Shown one piece after another: positions 51,597 to 60,383 of a stretch of 64,000 nt of DNA. This stretch comes from Pseudomonas fildesensis (lineage in GTDB: Bacteria > Pseudomonadota > Gammaproteobacteria > Pseudomonadales > Pseudomonadaceae): the NCBI RefSeq assembly GCF_001050345.1, contig NZ_LFMW01000016.1, forward strand, positions 36,260 through 100,259. The letters are read 5' to 3'. Both the position numbers and the translations under genes were made by a program. The stretch's first letter is position 1, and the number at the start of each line of letters is the position of its first letter. The notes under the pieces were generated by a model that worked only from the letters and a program-made list of their open reading frames with translations, did not search any database and was not told the origin of the DNA.

Positions 51597-52838
51597 TCAT
51601 ACGCGCGCGGGTACGGGCAACGGTGAGGCGAGCAGACGGTTGTCGAGCAGACCCAGCCCTTCTTGGAACAGCTGATTGCTGCGCTCGGTATCGCCCAATT
51701 GGGCTAACAGGCGCGCCAGCTCGGCACAGGCCTCGGGGTTGCGCTGCACCTGCAGGCTGCTTTCCAGATAGTCTCGCGCCTTGCCCCACAGGCTGTTTTG
51801 CAGGCAAAGACGGCCCAGGGTCAACAGCAGGCTGGCATCACCGGGGTGATCCTTGAGCCAGCCTTCGGCAAACTTCAACTGGCGGGCCGGGTCGCTGCCG
51901 CGCAGCAAGCCGTAAAGGCGGATCAGATGGCTGTCGTAATTGCGCTTGATAGCGCCGCGCAGAGCTTCCTCGGCCTTCGCATACGCGCCCAATTGGCGCA
52001 ACTGCTCTGCATAAGCCAGCACCAATTGCGGCTCTTGGCGCTGCGCGGAGGTCAATTGTTGCCACGCCCGCTCAAGGGACTGCAAACCGGCCTCGCCTTG
52101 TTCTTCGCGCTGCGCGGCCAGGCTCAGGTTTTCACCCCAGGCACGGCGTTCCAACTCAGCCAGCTCGCTGGCCGGCAATACCTTGTCCTTACGCAGCTCA
52201 GGCAACAGGCGAATCACCGACGACCAATCGCCACGCTGCTGATGCAAGCGCTGCAACTGGCGCAACACCTGGGCATTATGCGGATGACGCTCATGCATCG
52301 CCTGCAGGGTAATCAGCGCACCGTCGGTATCGCCACGGTCCATCTGCAACTGCGCATGGCTCAAGGCAACCGCCAGTTCGGCCTGGGGCTGCCGCTCCAG
52401 GGCGCGCTCCAGCAAACCGTCCGACTCCTCGTAACGCCCTTGTTCATTGGCCGCACGGGCGGCACCGAGGTAGTACAGCAATGGCTGGCGTTCCGCTTCG
52501 GCAGCACGGTGCAGGTGGCGCTCGGCGCTGGCCCAGCGGCCCTCGGCGAGGTCCATCTGGCCCTGCTCGATCGCAATCTGTACACGACGGCTGCGGTTGC
52601 GCCGCGACCACGGGTTGACCACACCACCAGAGGCCGTCACCAGGCTCAGCAACACGCGAAGCAGGTAGACCACCAAACCGATCGCAAACACCGCTACCAA
52701 CGTGGCCCACAGGCTCGATTCGTAATGCAGCAGATGAGGATAAGTAATCAGCACGTAGCCGGTGTGTTTCGAAATGCCCACAGCCAGTGCCAGAGCGATC
52801 GCAATCGCCAGCACCAGGATCACATAGAAACGTTTCAT
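51597..52838 (-). CDS. hemY: HemY, TPR-containing haem-biosynthesis-associated membrane protein
   Basis: Protein of 413 residues with two N-terminal helices (FYVILVLAIAIALALAVGIS and LWATLVAVFAIGLVVYLLRV) and a periplasmic or cytosolic helical repeat body of TPR type (RWASAERHLHRAAEAERQPL, GRYEESDGLLERALERQPQA). It is last in the hemC-hemD-hemX-hemY unit, five bases after hemX. Its biochemical role is unsettled; it is not the protoporphyrinogen oxidase also called HemY in Bacillus. Confidence 0.93.
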   Translation of the reverse strand: MKRFYVILVLAIAIALALAVGISKHTGYVLITYPHLLHYESSLWATLVAVFAIGLVVYLLRVLLSLVTASGGVVNPWSRRNRSRRVQIAIEQGQMDLAEGRWASAERHLHRAAEAERQPLLYYLGAARAANEQGRYEESDGLLERALERQPQAELAVALSHAQLQMDRGDTDGALITLQAMHERHPHNAQVLRQLQRLHQQRGDWSSVIRLLPELRKDKVLPASELAELERRAWGENLSLAAQREEQGEAGLQSLERAWQQLTSAQRQEPQLVLAYAEQLRQLGAYAKAEEALRGAIKRNYDSHLIRLYGLLRGSDPARQLKFAEGWLKDHPGDASLLLTLGRLCLQNSLWGKARDYLESSLQVQRNPEACAELARLLAQLGDTERSNQLFQEGLGLLDNRLLASPLPVPARV

Positions 52839-52843
52839 CGGCT

Positions 52844-53959
52844 CTACTCCTGGGTCGCCGGCGTGCCAGCCGAAGCCTTGGCTTCGTCAGCAGACAGATG
52901 GCGACGTTCGAGGTACGCCTGCACAGCGGACAGGCTCGCAGCCAGGTCCGGTGTCGCCACCGAAACGGCCTTGGGCTCAAGCTCGGCGATACGCGCCAAC
53001 ATCGCCTTGCTCTGCGGGTTGTCCTGGTTGAAGTTGTCCTGCAACACGCTGCGTGCTTCACCCAGCGAGCGGCTGTACACCGCCGACTCGCCATTGAGTG
53101 CTGCCCACTGCGCTTGCTCCAGGGCCAGGCTCAGGGCCAGGCGCACCTGGTTCAGGCCTTGGCCGGCCAGCAGCGGACGAATGTTGTCGTCGGGATTGAA
53201 GTCGATGCGGAAGTAGCGAGATATCTGCTCCCACCACTGGCTGAACCGGTTATCCGTATCGCTGCTCGGCCGACCTTGGGAAGCCGGCTCCGTGAGCTGA
53301 TACTCCGGTGCGATAGCCGCCAGCTGCACGACCTGATCGCGCAGCGCCGCCAGTTGCAGGTACAGTCCTGTGCGGTCCGGCTGCTCGACGCTGCGCAGCG
53401 CGGCTAGGCTCTTGGCCAATTGCTCGCGGGCGGCGTAAGAACCCGGGTCGCTTTGCTCGCGCAGGATTTCATCGGCGCCCTGCACCAGCGACTGGGCGCT
53501 GTTGATATCTTGCAGGGCCGACAAACGCAAACTCGCCAGACGAATAAGATGTTCGGCTTCGGCCAGGCGCCAGTCCTTGCGGCTGGCACCCAGCACGGTT
53601 TCCAGGCGCTGGTTCAGGCGTTGCTGATCGCCCTGCAACTGGGCGACCAGACGCCGGCGCTCTTCCAGCTCATCCGCACCCGGCAGTTGGGCCAGCCGTG
53701 CGGCCAACTGCTGCTGGGTTTGCTTGAGGGTCTGGGATTGGTCATCGAGGGTCCGCACCTGGCCCAGCTGTTGCTGGCTGCTGGCTTGCAGGGCACGAAC
53801 CTGCCAGATCCCCCAACCGCCGACGGCAACACCTGCGGCGCCTAACAGCAGGGCGACGATTGCCAGACCATTGCCACGGCGTGGCGCGGTGACCGGTGTC
53901 TCGACCGGCGCATCTGGCGCGGGCAGAGCTTCATCTTTAGGCAAGGCTGTTTCGCTCAC
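52844..53959 (-). CDS. hemX: HemX, uroporphyrinogen-III C-methyltransferase-annotated membrane protein
   Basis: Predicted 371-residue protein with a proline-rich cytosolic N-terminus, one anchor (GLAIVALLLGAAGVAVGGWG), then a long coiled coil (QQQLGQVRTLDDQSQTLKQT) and a mostly helical periplasmic domain. It matches the HemX family, often labelled a uroporphyrinogen methyltransferase, although no SAM-binding signature is visible here. It follows hemD by 41 bases. A scaffold role in haem synthesis is inferred from linkage. Confidence 0.92.
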   Translation of the reverse strand: MSETALPKDEALPAPDAPVETPVTAPRRGNGLAIVALLLGAAGVAVGGWGIWQVRALQASSQQQLGQVRTLDDQSQTLKQTQQQLAARLAQLPGADELEERRRLVAQLQGDQQRLNQRLETVLGASRKDWRLAEAEHLIRLASLRLSALQDINSAQSLVQGADEILREQSDPGSYAAREQLAKSLAALRSVEQPDRTGLYLQLAALRDQVVQLAAIAPEYQLTEPASQGRPSSDTDNRFSQWWEQISRYFRIDFNPDDNIRPLLAGQGLNQVRLALSLALEQAQWAALNGESAVYSRSLGEARSVLQDNFNQDNPQSKAMLARIAELEPKAVSVATPDLAASLSAVQAYLERRHLSADEAKASAGTPATQE

Positions 53960-54000
53960 GTATCCGTCCTTTGCGTATCAGGAAGTGGGGGCGGGATGTT

Positions 54001-54750
54001 TTATAAGACAAAGCCGCCTAACGCCACTAACAAAGCCGCAGCACTCGCGCCGCGACAATCCACAACTTTTTTTGCGCCCGCAGCCCGCGCCATCTCAAGG
54101 ACTCGCGGGCTGGGCACGAACAACGGCAGCTGTGCCACCTGTGGCCAATCAGGGCCGGCCAGGGCTTGCAGGTGCAAAAAACCCTGCCCACTGCTGACCA
54201 CCAGGCCGTTCAAGCGTTCCAACTGGATGCGTTGTATCAGCGCCCCAGTGTCGTAGGCCGGAAGGAAACGGCGATACAACTCCAGATAGTCGACACTAGC
54301 ACCTTGCTCGCGCAAACGCTCCGCCAGCAGCTCCCGGCCGCCCTCACCGCGCAGGATCAACACCCGTGCACCAGGGCGTGCAATCGCCTCGCGCAAGGCC
54401 GGCAAGGCGAGCAAGGCCTCGCTGTCGTCACCGGTTGAGGGATAGTGAACGTCAAGGCCGTGATCGGCCAGCACCTGGGCGGTGGCGGCGCCTACGCTGA
54501 ACCATGGCAGGTGCGGCCAGCTCAGATCGAGCAGTTGCAGGCCGAGGCGCGCGGCCGGTTTGCTCACCACAATCACCGCGCAATAACGGCCGAGGTCGCG
54601 GAAAACAGCCTGCTGCTCCGGCGTGACGGGTAACGGCTCAATCTCCAGCAGGGGCAGGCTACTGCTGAAAATACCGGCGTCGGACAACGCCGCCGCCAGG
54701 ACCATTGACTCCTCGGCAGGCCGCGTCAGCAGCACACGCCATTGAGTCAC
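54001..54750 (-). CDS. hemD: Uroporphyrinogen-III synthase
   Basis: Cyclises hydroxymethylbilane to uroporphyrinogen III. Bilobed cytosolic protein of 249 residues, starting MTQWRVLLTRPAEESMVLAA. CAVIVVSKPAARLGLQLLDL and FSVGAATAQVLADHGLDVHY are family segments, although overall conservation is low as usual. LNGLVVSSGQGFLHL lies in the second lobe. The ATG overlaps the hemC stop (ATGA). Confidence 0.94.
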   Translation of the reverse strand: MTQWRVLLTRPAEESMVLAAALSDAGIFSSSLPLLEIEPLPVTPEQQAVFRDLGRYCAVIVVSKPAARLGLQLLDLSWPHLPWFSVGAATAQVLADHGLDVHYPSTGDDSEALLALPALREAIARPGARVLILRGEGGRELLAERLREQGASVDYLELYRRFLPAYDTGALIQRIQLERLNGLVVSSGQGFLHLQALAGPDWPQVAQLPLFVPSPRVLEMARAAGAKKVVDCRGASAAALLVALGGFVL

Positions 54751-55688
54751 TGCGGGCCGGCCTCGCCGTAGACTTTATCCAGAATGGCGCCAGCACCTTT
54801 TTCCAGCAGTTGTTCGGCGACCTGGATTCCCAGGGCCGTGGCGTCACGCTGCGGCCCACGCACTTCGGCGGTGAGCAACGTGCCACCTTCCGGATCTCCC
54901 ACCAGGCCGCGCAGCCACAGGTTTTCACCTTCAAGCACCGCGTAGCAGGCGATCGGCACCTGGCAGCCACCATTGAGGTGTTTGTTCAGGGCGCGCTCGG
55001 CCGTGACACGCACTTCGGTGTCGTGATGATCGAGGGGTTTAAGCAGTGCGTGGATTTCGCTGTCGACGGTGCGGCATTCGATACCCACTGCGCCCTGCCC
55101 GCCGGCGGGCAAGCTATCCTCGACGCTGATGGCCGAGGTGATACGGTCTTCGAAGCCCAGCCGGATCAGCCCGGCTGCCGCGAGGATAATCGCGTCATAT
55201 TCGCCAGCATCCAGCTTGGCCAGACGGGTGTTGACGTTGCCGCGCAGAAAGCGGATCTGCAAGTCCGGGCGACGGGTCAACAGCTGTGCCTGACGACGCA
55301 GGCTGGAGGTGCCGACGATGCTGCCCAATGGCAGTTCATCCAGGGACGTGTAGGTATTGGAAACGAAGGCATCGCGCGGGTCTTCGCGCTCGCAGATACA
55401 AAAAAGGCCCAGGCCTTCGGGGAAGTCCATGGGCACATCTTTCATCGAATGCACGGCGATGTCAGCTTCGTTTTCCAGCAGCGCGGTTTCCAGTTCCTTG
55501 ACGAACAGGCCCTTCCCGCCGATCTTCGACAGCGGCGAGTCGAGCAGCTTGTCGCCGCGACTGACCATGGGTACCAGGGTCACTTTGAGGCCCGGGTGGG
55601 CCTGCTCAAGGCGGGCTTTGACGTATTCGGCCTGCCACAAGGCCAGGGCGCTTTTACGGGTGGCGATGCGGATTTCGCGAGAGGACAT
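54747..55688 (-). CDS. hemC: Porphobilinogen deaminase (hydroxymethylbilane synthase)
   Basis: Joins four porphobilinogen units, 313 residues. IRIATRKSALALWQAEYVKA at the start, TLVPMVSRGDKLLDSPL, SMKDVPMDFPEGL and ILAAAGLIRLG are canonical. The dipyrromethane cofactor cysteine is in NGGCQVPIACYAVLEG. It begins the hem unit; the 136-bp gap to algR contains an AT-rich stretch near 55720-55730 suitable for a promoter. Complete and unremarkable. Confidence 0.97.
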   Translation of the reverse strand: MSSREIRIATRKSALALWQAEYVKARLEQAHPGLKVTLVPMVSRGDKLLDSPLSKIGGKGLFVKELETALLENEADIAVHSMKDVPMDFPEGLGLFCICEREDPRDAFVSNTYTSLDELPLGSIVGTSSLRRQAQLLTRRPDLQIRFLRGNVNTRLAKLDAGEYDAIILAAAGLIRLGFEDRITSAISVEDSLPAGGQGAVGIECRTVDSEIHALLKPLDHHDTEVRVTAERALNKHLNGGCQVPIACYAVLEGENLWLRGLVGDPEGGTLLTAEVRGPQRDATALGIQVAEQLLEKGAGAILDKVYGEAGPQ

Positions 55689-55824
55689 GGATCAATCCGT
55701 ACTGAATAGATACGGCAGATAATAACAGCTCAGGCAAACACGCCTTGATTTGAATCAGCAAGTGCGGGGCCTCCCTGGCCACATCGCACCGGGATAAGGA
55801 GCACAGAGCTCACGACAGCCGGGG

Positions 55825-56571
55825 CTAAAGCTGCTGCATCATCTTGCGCACACCGGCGACATGGCGGCGGCTGACGATCAAGGCATCACCATTGAGCCCT
55901 TTCAGGAACAGCTGAAAGTGCCCCAGGGGTGTGCGTTGCAAGCGCTCTATTCGCTCGCGGGCCACCAACGCATTGCGGTGGATGCGCACAAAGCGGTCGC
56001 CAAACTCATCCTCAAGGGCCTTGAGCGGCTCATCGAGCAACACCTCACCAGCCTCGTGACGCAGGGTCACGTACTTGTGATCGGCAATAAAGTAGACCAC
56101 CTGGCTCAGCGGGATCAGTTCGATACCCTTGCGGGTACGCGCGCTGATGTGGCTGCGCGGCCCGTTGCCACTTTGGGCGGCAGGCTGGGTCAGCGCAGCA
56201 AGCTGGACACGGTTGGGGCGCTCGGCCTTCTTCAACGCCTTGAGCAACGCTTCGCCCGTCACCGGCTTGGCCAGAAAACTGACGCCGCTGGCTTCCAGCG
56301 TTTCCGCAGAAAACTCTTCCTGGGCTGCGCACAACACCACCGCCGGTGGCGATTCGCGCTCGCTCAGGCGGGCAGCGACTTGCAGGCCATCAAGGCCCGG
56401 CATGCGGATATCGAGCAGCACCACATCCGGCTTGAGGCTGTCGATCAGCGCCAGCGCCTCTTCGCCCGTGGTGGCGCTCGGTTCAAGGACTGTATAACCC
56501 TCGAGTTCACTGACCAGACGGCTCAGTCGCTCGCGGGCTTGGGGTTCGTCATCAACGATCAGGACATTCAT
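55825..56571 (-). CDS. algR: AlgR, LytTR-family response regulator (altered receiver, no adjacent AlgZ)
   Basis: DNA-binding regulator of alginate, twitching and virulence genes in P. aeruginosa, 248 residues. The receiver has the acidic pocket VDDEP and the phospho-acceptor Asp54 in LLDIRMPG. The switch position after strand 4 reads CAAQEEF, so Ala82 replaces the usual Thr. The lysine of AKPV is kept. The LytTR domain (GIELIPLSQVVYFIADHKYV, FVRIHRNALVARERIERL) is strongly conserved. The P. aeruginosa partner algZ would normally lie directly upstream; only a 500-bp gap is present. Confidence 0.95.
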   Translation of the reverse strand: MNVLIVDDEPQARERLSRLVSELEGYTVLEPSATTGEEALALIDSLKPDVVLLDIRMPGLDGLQVAARLSERESPPAVVLCAAQEEFSAETLEASGVSFLAKPVTGEALLKALKKAERPNRVQLAALTQPAAQSGNGPRSHISARTRKGIELIPLSQVVYFIADHKYVTLRHEAGEVLLDEPLKALEDEFGDRFVRIHRNALVARERIERLQRTPLGHFQLFLKGLNGDALIVSRRHVAGVRKMMQQL

Positions 56572-57070
56572 ATTGCGCTGGATTCCTGCGTGAGTCTCGC
56601 ACAAGGATAGCGTAGACAGGTGCGGTGACTTGCGTCACAGCGATCCACGCTAAGACTAGCGCGAGCGGCAAAAAGTGCCCCGAGAGCGGCACCCATATTT
56701 ACCCGGACCTGTTCATTAGCGCCCAAAACCTGCCGCACTTGGGCATCGTCGTAGGGTTTGCTGATACACAATCCGAATACCCCCCTTTAAATGGTTAGTC
56801 TGGGCTATGACCGCTTCACCCGACTTTGGTGCATTCACACACTATCAGTCCAACTGTAGACGCTCACTGAGACGACATTGCTCATTCGTCAAATATCGTT
56901 TCAATAATGCCTGCCCCAGTCTCTTCCCGGACGCGGTCGGCAGCAAGGCACTTAGCCATCCTTTGCACAAATAAAAATGCCGGCCACCCGCAGCACCGCC
57001 TCCACGGGCAACCCTGTTATTATCAGCGGCACACCTCCACGCCTCTTTTAAGCAGATCACGAGCGAATCC
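56572..57070. other. Intergenic region between algR and argH, with a possible receiver-domain remnant
   Basis: A 499-bp divergent gap with no intact gene. On the minus strand near 56640-56785 a short stop-bounded frame reads GVFGLCISKPYDDAQV and RQVLGANEQV. SKPYD recalls the end of a receiver domain. It may be decayed coding sequence but could be chance. The rest shows no coding signature. Promoters for algR and argH must lie here. Confidence 0.45.
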
Positions 57071-58465
57071 ATGAGCACCGACAAGACCAACCAGTCCTGG
57101 GGCGGCCGCTTCAGTGAACCCGTCGACGCCTTCGTCGCCCGCTTCACCGCCTCCGTCACTTTCGACCAGCGCCTGTATCGCCACGACATCATGGGCTCCA
57201 TCGCCCACGCCACGATGCTGGCCAAAGTCGGCGTACTGACCGACGCCGAGCGCGACAGCATCATCGACGGCCTGAACACCATCCGTGGTGAGATCGAAGC
57301 CGGTACGTTCGACTGGCGCGTCGACCTGGAAGACGTGCACATGAATATCGAGGCCCGCCTCACCGACCGCATCGGTGTGACCGGCAAGAAGCTGCACACC
57401 GGTCGTAGTCGTAACGATCAGGTAGCCACCGATATTCGACTGTGGCTGCGTGATGAAATCGATCTGATCCTGTCCGAAATTACCCGCCTGCAAAAAGGTT
57501 TGCTGGAGCAGGCCGAGCGTGAATCGGACACCATCATGCCCGGCTTCACCCACCTGCAGACCGCGCAGCCCGTGACCTTCGGCCATCACCTGCTGGCTTG
57601 GTTCGAGATGCTCAGCCGCGACTACGAGCGCCTGGTGGATTGCCGCAAGCGCGCCAACCGCATGCCGTTGGGCAGCGCCGCACTGGCCGGCACCACCTAC
57701 CCGATCGACCGCGAGTACACCGCACAACTGCTGGGTTTCGACGCCGTGGGCGGCAACTCCCTGGACGGCGTGTCGGACCGTGACTTCGCCATCGAATTCT
57801 GCGCCGCCGCCAGCATTGCGATGATGCACCTGTCGCGTTTCTCCGAAGAGCTGGTGCTGTGGACCAGCGCGCAATTCCAGTTCATCGACCTGCCGGACCG
57901 CTTCTGCACCGGCAGTTCGATCATGCCGCAAAAGAAAAACCCCGACGTACCCGAGCTCGTGCGTGGCAAAAGCGGTCGTGTATTTGGCGCGCTGATGGGC
58001 CTGCTGACCCTGATGAAAGGCCAACCGTTGGCCTACAACAAGGACAACCAGGAAGACAAGGAACCGCTGTTCGACGCCGCCGACACCCTGCGCGACTCGC
58101 TGCGTGCCTTTGCCGACATGATCCCGGCGATCAAGCCCAAGCACGCCATCATGCGTGAAGCGGCCCTGCGTGGGTTCTCTACGGCGACCGACCTAGCGGA
58201 CTACCTGGTGCGCCGTGGCCTGCCGTTCCGTGACTGCCACGAAATCGTCGGCCACGCCGTGAAATACGGTGTGGACTCCGGTAAGGACCTGGCGGAAATG
58301 AGCCTGGAAGAACTGCGCCGGTTCAGCGACCAGATCGAGCAGGACGTGTTTGCCGTGCTGACCCTGGAAGGCTCGGTGAATGCCCGTAACCACGTGGGCG
58401 GCACAGCGCCGGCGCAGGTAAAGGCAGCCGTGGTGCGCGGCCAGCAACTGCTCACAAGCCGCTAA
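57071..58465 (+). CDS. argH: Argininosuccinate lyase
   Basis: Last enzyme of arginine synthesis, splitting argininosuccinate to arginine and fumarate, 464 residues. The superfamily signature GSSIMPQKKNPDVPELVRG is intact with its catalytic serine. WGGRFSEPVDAFVARFTASV at the start, DVHMNIEARL and HTGRSRNDQVATDIRLWLRD are canonical. It is divergent from algR, the usual Pseudomonas arrangement around this locus. Confidence 0.98.
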   Translation: MSTDKTNQSWGGRFSEPVDAFVARFTASVTFDQRLYRHDIMGSIAHATMLAKVGVLTDAERDSIIDGLNTIRGEIEAGTFDWRVDLEDVHMNIEARLTDRIGVTGKKLHTGRSRNDQVATDIRLWLRDEIDLILSEITRLQKGLLEQAERESDTIMPGFTHLQTAQPVTFGHHLLAWFEMLSRDYERLVDCRKRANRMPLGSAALAGTTYPIDREYTAQLLGFDAVGGNSLDGVSDRDFAIEFCAAASIAMMHLSRFSEELVLWTSAQFQFIDLPDRFCTGSSIMPQKKNPDVPELVRGKSGRVFGALMGLLTLMKGQPLAYNKDNQEDKEPLFDAADTLRDSLRAFADMIPAIKPKHAIMREAALRGFSTATDLADYLVRRGLPFRDCHEIVGHAVKYGVDSGKDLAEMSLEELRRFSDQIEQDVFAVLTLEGSVNARNHVGGTAPAQVKAAVVRGQQLLTSR

Positions 58466-58471
58466 ATCCCT

Positions 58472-58658
58472 GTGGCGAGCGCGCTTGCCCCGCGTTGGGT
58501 TGCGAAACGATCCCAAGATTTGATCGTTCCCACGCTCTGCGTGGGAATGCCTCTTGCGACGCTCCGCGTCCCTGCATCCAGCGCAAGGCTCCAGCCCCGC
58601 GCCCTGGTGACGCGGAGCGTCACGCCCTGCATTCCCACGCAGAGCATGGGAACGATCA
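58472..58658. repeat. Composite REP region after argH, two families
   Basis: A half REP (GTGGCGAGCGCGCTTGCCCC) at 58472 is followed by a long inverted pair of another family. TGATCGTTCCCACGCTCTGC at 58521 is mirrored by GCAGAGCATGGGAACGATCA ending at 58658, with GACGC[TC]CCGCGTC arms inside. Lies between convergent argH and the transferase gene. Confidence 0.85.
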
Positions 58659-58691
58659 ACACAAGAAGCGCACCCGCCTCAAGATCGGCGC

Positions 58692-59351
58692 TTATTTCTT
58701 CGCTGCAATCATCGCCATAAACGCCGGCATCGCCGCTTCCCTGTCCGCCGCCACCTTCTGGGCGTTGGGCATTGCATGCAATTGGTCCAGCAACGCCTTG
58801 GCCGCCGGCAACTCAGCCAGCAGGTCCAGGCCAAACAGCTTCTCGCCGACGGCACAGGCGAGGTTCACGCTGTACATGAAATACAGATCCGCAAGCGTGA
58901 AACTCTCCCCCGCCACATATGGCGCGAACTTGCCGTGACGCCACAATGAACTGATCCCCAACAGCAACTCTGCCTTGGCTTTGTCCTTGATCGCCTCGGG
59001 CACCGGCATGCCGAAAAACGCCTCGGCGAAACAGGCGCGGGCCGGCAACTCGATGTAAAGCTCAATCTCCCTGCATAACGCCAGCACTTGCGCACGTTGA
59101 AACGGCTCGGCCGGGAGCAGCGCACGGCCTTCCTGGGTTTGCTCGATGTACTCGAGGATCACGCTGGTTTCGTTGATAAAGCCCTGCTTGACGCCAAGCA
59201 CGGGCACCTTGCCTCGCGGGCTGACAGCCAGGGCTTCGGGGGTTTGCCCGGCATAAAAGGGCACTTCCTCGAAAGGCAGCCCTTTCTCCAGCAGCGCCAG
59301 CTTGACCATGTTGTAGTAGTTGCTGACCGAAAATCCGTAAAGTTTGAGCAT
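58692..59351 (-). CDS. Glutathione S-transferase family protein
   Basis: Cytosolic protein of 219 residues. The thioredoxin-fold N-terminal domain begins MLKLYGFSVSNYYNMVKLAL, with VPVLGVKQGFINETSVILEY as the glutathione-binding segment. An alpha-helical C-terminal domain (ELYIELPARACFAEAFFGMP) follows. The start with the usual GST strand is chosen; a 26-codon extension to 59429 overlaps non-homologous sequence. Substrate unknown. Confidence 0.93.
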   Translation of the reverse strand: MLKLYGFSVSNYYNMVKLALLEKGLPFEEVPFYAGQTPEALAVSPRGKVPVLGVKQGFINETSVILEYIEQTQEGRALLPAEPFQRAQVLALCREIELYIELPARACFAEAFFGMPVPEAIKDKAKAELLLGISSLWRHGKFAPYVAGESFTLADLYFMYSVNLACAVGEKLFGLDLLAELPAAKALLDQLHAMPNAQKVAADREAAMPAFMAMIAAKK

Positions 59352-59476
59352 CGCAAAGCCTCCAGGCCATGTGCGGGGTTGGCTGCAAGAGTTATAGATC
59401 CCCGCGCCCGCCCTGACCAGCAGCATCACCTGCCTGAATGGAGGTAGACTTGCGCCCTTTCCTTGAGGAGCCTGCC

Positions 59477-59761
59477 ATGAGCGAGCCGACCGATATCGAC
59501 AACGACGAAGAAGAGTTCACCGAAAGCACCCTGATCCAGGCCATCGAGAATCAGATCGAAAGCGACAACCCGCCTGCCGCCAAAGCCACCTTCAACAAGC
59601 TGACGCTGGTGGGATATGAGCGCGAAGATATTTTGAATCTCATGGCCCACGTGCTGGCCGTGGAAATCGACAAGATGCTCGAAGAAGACCGCGCATTCGA
59701 TACCGAATGGTATGAAACCGCGCTGCGGGCACTGCCTGAACTGCCGCCCGAAAACCAATAG
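59477..59761 (+). CDS. Conserved small acidic protein, unknown function
   Basis: Predicted cytosolic protein of 94 residues, starting MSEPTDIDNDEEEFTESTLI. The first 20 residues are strongly acidic. The rest is helical with YEREDILNLMAHVLAVEIDK. GAGGAG precedes the ATG at 59477 at eight-base spacing. An earlier start at 59438 is possible but less likely. The gene occurs at this position in related pseudomonads. No domain with a known activity is recognised. Confidence 0.8.
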   Translation: MSEPTDIDNDEEEFTESTLIQAIENQIESDNPPAAKATFNKLTLVGYEREDILNLMAHVLAVEIDKMLEEDRAFDTEWYETALRALPELPPENQ

Positions 59762-59774
59762 TTCTCTCTTTTCT

Positions 59775-59885
59775 GTAGGAGCGAGGGGACGCCTAGTCCT
59801 TACTCGCGAAAAACGTCAACGATACTGCGGGATGCCTGGATATACGCGGCGCTCTCAGGTTTTTCGCGAGCAAGCTCGCTCCTAC
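59775..59885. repeat. REPIN, GTAGGAGCGAGCTTGCTCGCGAA family, degenerate left arm
   Basis: The right arm TTTTTCGCGAGCAAGCTCGC (ending with CTCCTAC at 59885) is intact. The left arm GTAGGAGCGAGGGGACGCCT carries an altered centre before rejoining the consensus at ACTCGCGAAAAA. Spacer sequence resembles that of 11336-11432 in the opposite orientation. Confidence 0.8.
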
Positions 59886-59960
59886 TGGACAGCCCGGCAA
59901 AGTGCGTTCACCTTATGGCCTGCTAGCCTCTAATAAATTCTTAGAACGTCTGGAGTCCTT

Positions 59961-60215
59961 ATGTCGTATACCCCTGAATTGGTTGCCGAACTGGAAATCC
60001 TTGCACTCTTCAACCTGGGCAGCTCCCAGGAAGGCCTGAAAGTCCACCAGACCGCCGCCCCCACTGCCATCGCTGCTGCCCGGCGCCTGTATGACAAAGA
60101 CCTGATCGACCAGCCAGATGGCGGTTATCTGACCAGCCTTGGCCGGGATGCTGCCGAGCACGCACAAAGCCTGCTGACTATCCTGACTACCGCCACGACC
60201 AAAGAAACCGCCTGA
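59961..60215 (+). CDS. TIGR02647 family small protein
   Basis: Protein of 84 residues starting MSYTPELVAELEILALFNLG, with SQEGLKVHQTAAPTAIAAAR and LTSLGRDAAEHAQSLLTILT. The pattern suggests a small winged-helix-like DNA-binding fold, a family widespread in Pseudomonas and often called a DNA-binding protein. No neighbour indicates a target. A probable terminator hairpin follows. Confidence 0.85.
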   Translation: MSYTPELVAELEILALFNLGSSQEGLKVHQTAAPTAIAAARRLYDKDLIDQPDGGYLTSLGRDAAEHAQSLLTILTTATTKETA

Positions 60216-60238
60216 CACCTGATACCGCCCATGGAGTC

Positions 60239-60262
60239 CGCCCCCTGCGGATTCCGGGGGCG
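60239..60262 (+). terminator. Probable terminator after the TIGR02647 gene
   Basis: The stem CGCCCCC/GGGGGCG with a ten-base loop lies 24 bases past the stop. The T-tract is weak (TTGCTGT), so it may be inefficient. Confidence 0.5.
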
Positions 60263-60383
60263 TTGCTGTGCACACGATAAAATTCTGACGCCAACAACCA
60301 TTTCCCTCTAAACCTCCTACGCTACTGGCTGTAAACTCCTACACGGCCGCCCACGTCGGGCCCTGCGAGCCACCGAGTTCGAC

